DNA of 64,000 bases. Origin: Phycisphaerales bacterium. Lineage in GTDB: Bacteria; Planctomycetota; Phycisphaerae; Phycisphaerales; UBA1924. This document shows positions 60,273 to 64,000 of the stretch, piece by piece. Each line of letters opens with the position of its first letter. The first letter of the stretch is position 1. The notes beneath the pieces were generated by a model. The model did not search any database. It was given only the letters and a program-made list of their open reading frames with translations, and was not told where the DNA came from. The stretch covers positions 930,001-994,000 of the forward strand of contig JAVJNT010000001.1 of NCBI GenBank assembly GCA_040217175.1. The letters run 5' to 3'. The translations under genes were made by a program, and so were the position numbers.

Positions 60273-60863
60273 CTACCACACCCGCCGCACGCACCACGGC
60301 GCAGCAGCCAGCCCGATGAGCACGGCGATGACGCTCTTGACCACCATGCCCGGCAGGAAGGGCAGCATGCCGCCCTCGACGGCCCGCTCCAGGGTGAAGC
60401 CGCGGACGATCGCCAGCCACGGCACGCCCATCGCGAAGATGACCGCGTGGGCCGCCAGCACGGCCGCCACGATTGCGAGCCAGCCGCGGGGCAGTCCGTC
60501 GGATCGCCGCACGATCATGCCCACGATCGGCTGGCACGCGACGAACCCGACGATGTAGCCGCCGGTCTGGCCCAGGATGACAGCCAGCCCGACCGACTCC
60601 TCGGCGAACAGCGGCACGCCCACGACGCCCGCTGCGACGTAGAGCAGCATGCTCAGCGAGCCCGCTCGCGGCCCGAGGCACAGGGCCGCCAGCACCACGA
60701 AGAGCGTCTGGAGGGTCATGGGTACGCCGTCGGGCGGAAGGGGCACGCTGACGTACGCCCCACCGGCGGTGAGCAGGGCGAAGCCCGGAATCCCCAAGGC
60801 CCAAAGCTGGGCCTTGGAGAGGGCGCCTTCGTGGGCCGGGCTGGCGTCGCGGATCGTGGCCAT
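60273..60863 (-). CDS. bioY: Biotin transporter BioY
   Basis: A 196-residue six-helix membrane protein, the substrate-binding S component of the ECF-type biotin transporter. LTAGGAYVSVPLPPDGVPMTLQTLFVVLAALCLGPRAGSLSMLLY has the family pattern (P-x-x-x-V-P-x-T-L-Q), followed by GVVGVPLFAEESVGLAVILGQTGGYIVGFVAC and the KSVIAVLIGLAAAPW end. bioM/bioN are not nearby. I chose the ATG at 60863; a TTG 12 codons upstream is possible. The gene stands divergent from tRNA-Ser. No biotin riboswitch is visible. Confidence 0.9.
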   Translation of the reverse strand: MATIRDASPAHEGALSKAQLWALGIPGFALLTAGGAYVSVPLPPDGVPMTLQTLFVVLAALCLGPRAGSLSMLLYVAAGVVGVPLFAEESVGLAVILGQTGGYIVGFVACQPIVGMIVRRSDGLPRGWLAIVAAVLAAHAVIFAMGVPWLAIVRGFTLERAVEGGMLPFLPGMVVKSVIAVLIGLAAAPWCVRRVW

Positions 60864-60937
60864 AGGACCGACATTGTTGGCACCCGTCAGGCTCGCCAAT
60901 GGCCTCCTGGCGGCCTACAGATTGCCTTCCCCATCCC

Positions 60938-61024
60938 GGAGAGGTGGCGGAGCGGTTGAACGCGCCGGATTCGAAATCCGGTATGGCCTTCGGGTCATCG
61001 GGGGTTCGAATCCCCCCCTCTCCG
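60938..61024 (+). tRNA. tRNA-Ser (anticodon CGA)
   Basis: An 87-nt class II tRNA. The acceptor stem GGAGAGG pairs with CCTCTCC; the anticodon stem-loop CCGGA-TTCGAAA-TCCGG gives CGA (decodes UCG). The variable arm is long (TATGGCCTTCGGGTCATC), as in tRNA-Ser, the T-arm is GGGGG-TTCGAAT-CCCCC and the discriminator is G. CCA is not encoded. A strong terminator follows. Confidence 0.95.
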
Positions 61025-61033
61025 CTTGCTCAG

Positions 61034-61056
61034 GCCCCGCCCTCGGCGGGGCTTTT
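61034..61056 (+). terminator. Rho-independent terminator after tRNA-Ser
   Basis: A perfect 8-bp hairpin GCCCCGCC-CTC-GGCGGGGC followed by TTTT, ten bases after the tRNA-Ser end. It is the clearest intrinsic terminator in the window and should end the tRNA transcript before the next gene at 61163. Confidence 0.92.
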
Positions 61057-61162
61057 GCATTGGAACAAAGCTCAATGACGCCAGCTGCCCGATAACCACG
61101 AATTGCGTGGGCGTTTCAGAAACTGATATTGAAATCAGACGGATCTGGGTTATGCTCATTCC

Positions 61163-62380
61163 ATGCCGGCTACGTTCCAGGATGAGACGACGGCGGTCGT
61201 CGCCGAGATCCGCGACCTGTTCGCGCAGGTGATCGAGTCGACGTGCGGCAGCTCCATCGGCCTGTCGGAGGTCTGCGACGGCTTCGGCATCCATCGCAAG
61301 CTGGCATGGCAACTGACCAAGGTTGCCTACGGCGAAGACCCCTTCCAAGCCGCCCGCTACATGCCCACGCCCAAGGGCATCCAGACATGGATTCGCTCGG
61401 CCGCTGCACGCGGCGTCGATGCCACGCTGCTCGCCCGCGTCGTTGAGGGATCGTCGAAGTTCGAGGGACTCGTCGAGACGCACGCGGGCAGTCGTACCGC
61501 GATGGACATGCTCCTCGAATCGTGCGTGGAAGAGCCGAGCGAGGAGATCGACGTTCGCTGGCGCCAGCGGGCCTTCGAGGGCAACGGATACGTCTGGGGC
61601 GTGCAGGCGCGCACGATGGCGGCCTTCGCGATCCTCGCGCCGTCGACCACCAGGCGCGGCTGGCTCGACGTCGCCCAGGTCCGCAGCCTCATCGACTTCC
61701 GCCGCACGCGCCCCGATACGCGCTGGATGATCGGTCAGGGCACCGTCACGGGCAGCGGCGACACCGCCGGCTTGCCCGACCGCCAGCCGCTGGACCCCGA
61801 CTCCGCGCGAAGGGCTGGCGGCGTTCCGGTCATCGGCGAGTTCACGAGTGATCCGTTGCCCGAGCTCGAGCGCCGCAACGCCGAGCCGCCGGTCGTCATC
61901 GACGAGTTGCTGCCGGGGCAGATCGGCCAGGCTGGTCAGGTCACCATTACGACAGGCGAAGTGATCCGCAATCTTGCGCCGGCGTTCGCGACCGAACCCG
62001 GCCAGCGCGCCCACTTCGGCACGGGCGTCGGTACGCCTGCCGAAGCGATGCTCTACGACCACTTCGTGCACAAGGACCTCTTCGAGGGCGTGCACCGCGA
62101 GCTGTGCGTCTTCGGCGAGGTCGGGCGGCCCTACACGCACGACGAGCGGGACCGGCTGCGCGTCCCCGAGCAGGTCCAGCACCTGGGCCGCGGCCTGGCG
62201 AGGGTGCACACGCCCGATGCGCCCGGCTATGCGCCGCTGCTGCGGTACGCATTCGGCCGCTGCGACTGGGACGCGGGCGATTTCGACCTATACCGCGTGC
62301 GCATGGCCTACCCGCCGCTGTCCACGTCGGTGATGATCCGCCACGAACTTCCCGAGCCTCCGGAGTGGCTGGAGGCTTGA
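61163..62380 (+). CDS. Conserved hypothetical protein, HTH-like N-terminus
   Basis: A 405-residue cytoplasmic protein. The N-terminus contains a helix-turn-helix-like segment (IGLSEVCDGFGIHRKLAWQLTKVAYGEDPF, about residues 32-61), and the remainder is a mixed alpha/beta domain (PDTRWMIGQGTVTGSGD, AHFGTGVGTPAEAMLYDHFVHKDLFEGVHREL, FGEVGRPYTHDERDRLRVPEQVQHLGRGL). It looks like a regulator whose C-terminal domain senses a ligand, but no named family is recognised. The ATG at 61163 is 107 bases after the terminator; no good SD is visible. Followed by a dockerin gene after 63 bases. Confidence 0.7.
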   Translation: MPATFQDETTAVVAEIRDLFAQVIESTCGSSIGLSEVCDGFGIHRKLAWQLTKVAYGEDPFQAARYMPTPKGIQTWIRSAAARGVDATLLARVVEGSSKFEGLVETHAGSRTAMDMLLESCVEEPSEEIDVRWRQRAFEGNGYVWGVQARTMAAFAILAPSTTRRGWLDVAQVRSLIDFRRTRPDTRWMIGQGTVTGSGDTAGLPDRQPLDPDSARRAGGVPVIGEFTSDPLPELERRNAEPPVVIDELLPGQIGQAGQVTITTGEVIRNLAPAFATEPGQRAHFGTGVGTPAEAMLYDHFVHKDLFEGVHRELCVFGEVGRPYTHDERDRLRVPEQVQHLGRGLARVHTPDAPGYAPLLRYAFGRCDWDAGDFDLYRVRMAYPPLSTSVMIRHELPEPPEWLEA

Positions 62381-62443
62381 CCATCGATCTCGTACGCCTG
62401 GGGGCCGACTCGCACGAATGCAGAACTTACCTGGAGGCATGAA

Positions 62444-63229
62444 ATGACCACGTTCCGCTCCGCAACCCTTGCCGTCCTGTTGGCGGCCCCCACCACCGCG
62501 CTCGCGCAGACCGTCGACTTCGAGGACCTCGCCGAGGGCTTTTACGGCTCGACGTTCGAGTACGCCGGCATGTTCTTCCAAGACATCAACCAGGTGTCCG
62601 GCGTCTTCCCGGATGGATCGACCTTCGGCCCGCAGGAGTTCGACGAGGTCGTCATCGAGGATGCAACGTTCTTCTACGACGACTTCCCCGCGTGGGGCAG
62701 CCCCGAGAACGCGCTGACCTTCGGCAACGCCTTCGTGCCGGGCGACAACCTCTCGATCGGCCGCATCTCGTCGGCGACCATCGTGCTCGACGAGGACCAG
62801 ACCAGCGTCTCCATGGACATCGCCTACTACCAGGATGGCCCGTGGGGCGGCATCGTCGTCCACCTGGACGCCATCAAGCTGGGCGAGGTCGTCGGCAGCG
62901 CCGACACGATCACCATCCGCGACGGCGGCGGCCGCGACAGCATCGCCCTGGGCGAGCTCAGCATCTCGGGCGTCGAGTTCGATGAGTTGCACCTCTACGC
63001 CACGTTCGGCAGCGAGTTCAGCCTGCCGCGCATCCTCATCGACGACATCGCGTTCGGCACCGGCTGCCGGGCCGACTTCGACGGTGACGGCAGCCTCACG
63101 CTGTTCGACTTCCTGGCCTTCCAGGACGCGTTCGACGCGGGCGATCTCGCCGCCGACTTCGACGGCGACGGCAGCCTCACGCTGTTCGACTTCCTGGCGT
63201 TCCAGAACGAGTTCGACGCCGGCTGCTGA
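62444..63229 (+). CDS. Exported protein with GC-type dockerin, unknown function
   Basis: A 261-residue secreted protein. The signal peptide (MTTFRSATLAVLLAAPTTALAQ) precedes a beta-rich domain (VDFEDLAEGFYGSTFEYAGMFF ... SVSMDIAYYQDGPWGGIVVHLDAIK ... LHLYATFGSEFSLPRILIDDIAFG) similar in layout to the domain of the protein at 18552. The dockerin repeats ADFDGDGSLTLFDFLAFQ occur twice, almost identical, after a Cys and with a terminal Gly-Cys. A GGAGG lies nearby, before the ATG. The two repeats share even synonymous positions, suggesting recent duplication. Confidence 0.87.
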   Translation: MTTFRSATLAVLLAAPTTALAQTVDFEDLAEGFYGSTFEYAGMFFQDINQVSGVFPDGSTFGPQEFDEVVIEDATFFYDDFPAWGSPENALTFGNAFVPGDNLSIGRISSATIVLDEDQTSVSMDIAYYQDGPWGGIVVHLDAIKLGEVVGSADTITIRDGGGRDSIALGELSISGVEFDELHLYATFGSEFSLPRILIDDIAFGTGCRADFDGDGSLTLFDFLAFQDAFDAGDLAADFDGDGSLTLFDFLAFQNEFDAGC

Positions 63230-63384
63230 TCAACCGACGAATTCGCACGGTTTCCTATCCGCGACGGCCCGCCTCTTCTCCCTGGGGCGGGCCGTTGCAC
63301 GTGGTGATCGGCGGAATGGACTCGCGCAACGCCTAACATCGCCGTCGCGACAGGGATGCGGCGCCCGCGCGAGAGAGGCCATGC

Positions 63385-64000
63385 ATGCTCAACGCGGTCT
63401 TGTGGTACGTGGCCATCTCGCTCACCGGCCCGCTCGTCGTGCTGACGCTCGCCCCGCTGGTGCTCACGACCGGGTCGTGGGTCGTCCGAGCCTGGGACTT
63501 TCCTCGTTTGCAGTTGGCCGCGTTGACCTCGGTACCAGCAGTGCCGCTGCTCGTCATCATCTTGCGAGACGCAGGGGCATGGTTCGCTACCGCCTTGCTC
63601 ATCCTGCTCTTCGTGATGGCGGCTTCGGGCGTCGTGCAGTTGCTGCCATTCACCCGGCTGTGGTCGCGAGAGGTCGAGGGCTTGGGCGAGGCTGCACGCA
63701 ACGAGGATTCGCTTCGCATCCTCGTCGCCAACATCCGCTACGAGAGCCGGCAGTTCGAGGCGGTCTCGGACACCATCCTCGAGGCCGACCCCGATCTGCT
63801 CCTCCTCATCGAGATCGACGAGACGTGGCACGGCGAATTGCATTCGCTCGCGCAGGGCTATCCGCATCGCATCGAGTCGATCGCGGACGAAGGCCTCGGC
63901 CTGGCCTTGTGGTCCAGGCGACCGCTCGGCCAGGGAGGGATCGAGCATCTCATCAGCGAGCGTCGGCCGTCTATCGTCGCCGAGGTGGAGACACAGGACG
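63385..64000 (+). CDS. Endonuclease/exonuclease/phosphatase-family membrane protein, 3' end outside window
   Basis: 205 codons open to the window end without stop. The N-terminal part has three hydrophobic segments (about 2-30, 43-63 and 68-90), then a metal-dependent EEP domain starts: SLRILVANIRYESRQFEAV with the first Asn of the active site, and ADPDLLLLIEIDETWHGEL with the metal-binding Glu. The layout, membrane anchor plus EEP domain, is common in bacterial outer-surface or vesicle-associated nucleases/phosphatases. The substrate (nucleic acid, phospholipid or inositol phosphate) is open. The ATG at 63385 is preferred over an out-of-frame ATG at 63381. Confidence 0.82.
   Translation, partial: MLNAVLWYVAISLTGPLVVLTLAPLVLTTGSWVVRAWDFPRLQLAALTSVPAVPLLVIILRDAGAWFATALLILLFVMAASGVVQLLPFTRLWSREVEGLGEAARNEDSLRILVANIRYESRQFEAVSDTILEADPDLLLLIEIDETWHGELHSLAQGYPHRIESIADEGLGLALWSRRPLGQGGIEHLISERRPSIVAEVETQD

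Noticed and set aside
60864-60937. Biotin-responsive riboswitch or BirA operator before bioY
   Set aside because: The gap to tRNA-Ser is only 74 bases and shows no such structure or palindrome.

Overview
The window is high-GC bacterial DNA in which nearly every base is coding, with SD sequences of the AGGAGG type and frequent ATGA/GTGA overlaps. I infer a member of the Planctomycetota, most likely the Phycisphaerae/Phycisphaerales. The main reasons are five secreted proteins ending in a doubled EF-hand module that closes on a C-terminal Gly-Cys (the 'GC-type dockerin'), an exported protein with an IPAPA...RRRR (PEP-CTERM-like) tail, a deoxyhypusine-synthase-like protein, a DUF1015 protein and many conserved hypothetical genes. 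An LpxL/HtrB-type acyltransferase and a Wzx/Wzy-type polysaccharide locus indicate an outer membrane. No phage, transposon or CRISPR array is visible.

Layout. 1-11.5 kb: housekeeping genes (lipA 3' end, EamA transporter, GYF/DUF4190 membrane proteins, lipid acyltransferase, gatC, gmk, tRNA-Leu, a Sua5/arginine-phosphatase-like fusion translationally coupled to rpiB, nadK). 11.6-15.7 kb: a minus-strand envelope/stress group with an OmpR-type two-component system, Dps, a YqaE/Pmp3 peptide and small membrane proteins. 15.7-19.3 kb: a deoxyhypusine-synthase-like enzyme and two exported dockerin proteins, one of them a subtilisin. 19.3-25.4 kb: methyltransferase, UDP-glucose dehydrogenase, secG, YicC nuclease, an APH-like kinase and a PDZ protein. 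25.4-35.4 kb: glycosyltransferase-methyltransferase fusion, nitrilase and TIM-barrel pair, nth overlapping tRNA-Arg, an MFS-like transporter, an S41 protease and a lone pdhA.

35.8-47.5 kb is a sulfated-polysaccharide locus, all on the plus strand: secreted beta-helix protein, asparagine-synthase-like protein, hexapeptide acyltransferase, GT4, O-antigen polymerase-like protein, GT2, sulfotransferase, flippase, GT2. Most junctions overlap, so the genes are probably translated as one unit. The UDP-glucose dehydrogenase at 20.3 kb and the DegT-family aminotransferase at 57.4 kb could supply sugar precursors, but they are not linked to it.

47.4-64 kb: DUF1015, purQ, then about 1.5 kb with almost no convincing genes but with a strong candidate for a structured minus-strand RNA (18-bp closing helix around 49.93-50.21 kb followed by a hairpin-plus-T terminator). 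After it come a run of three exported proteins (PEP-CTERM-like, beta-helix plus dockerin, FG-GAP plus dockerin), hpt, a DegT aminotransferase, an ECF42-type sigma factor paired with its DGPF/YciI protein, bioY, tRNA-Ser with a terminator, a conserved hypothetical with an HTH-like N-terminus, another dockerin protein, and the 5' part of an exo/endonuclease/phosphatase gene running off the end.

The two most interesting items are the GC-type dockerin set, with an invariant Cys before the module and an invariant C-terminal Cys, and the unassigned structured RNA candidate.
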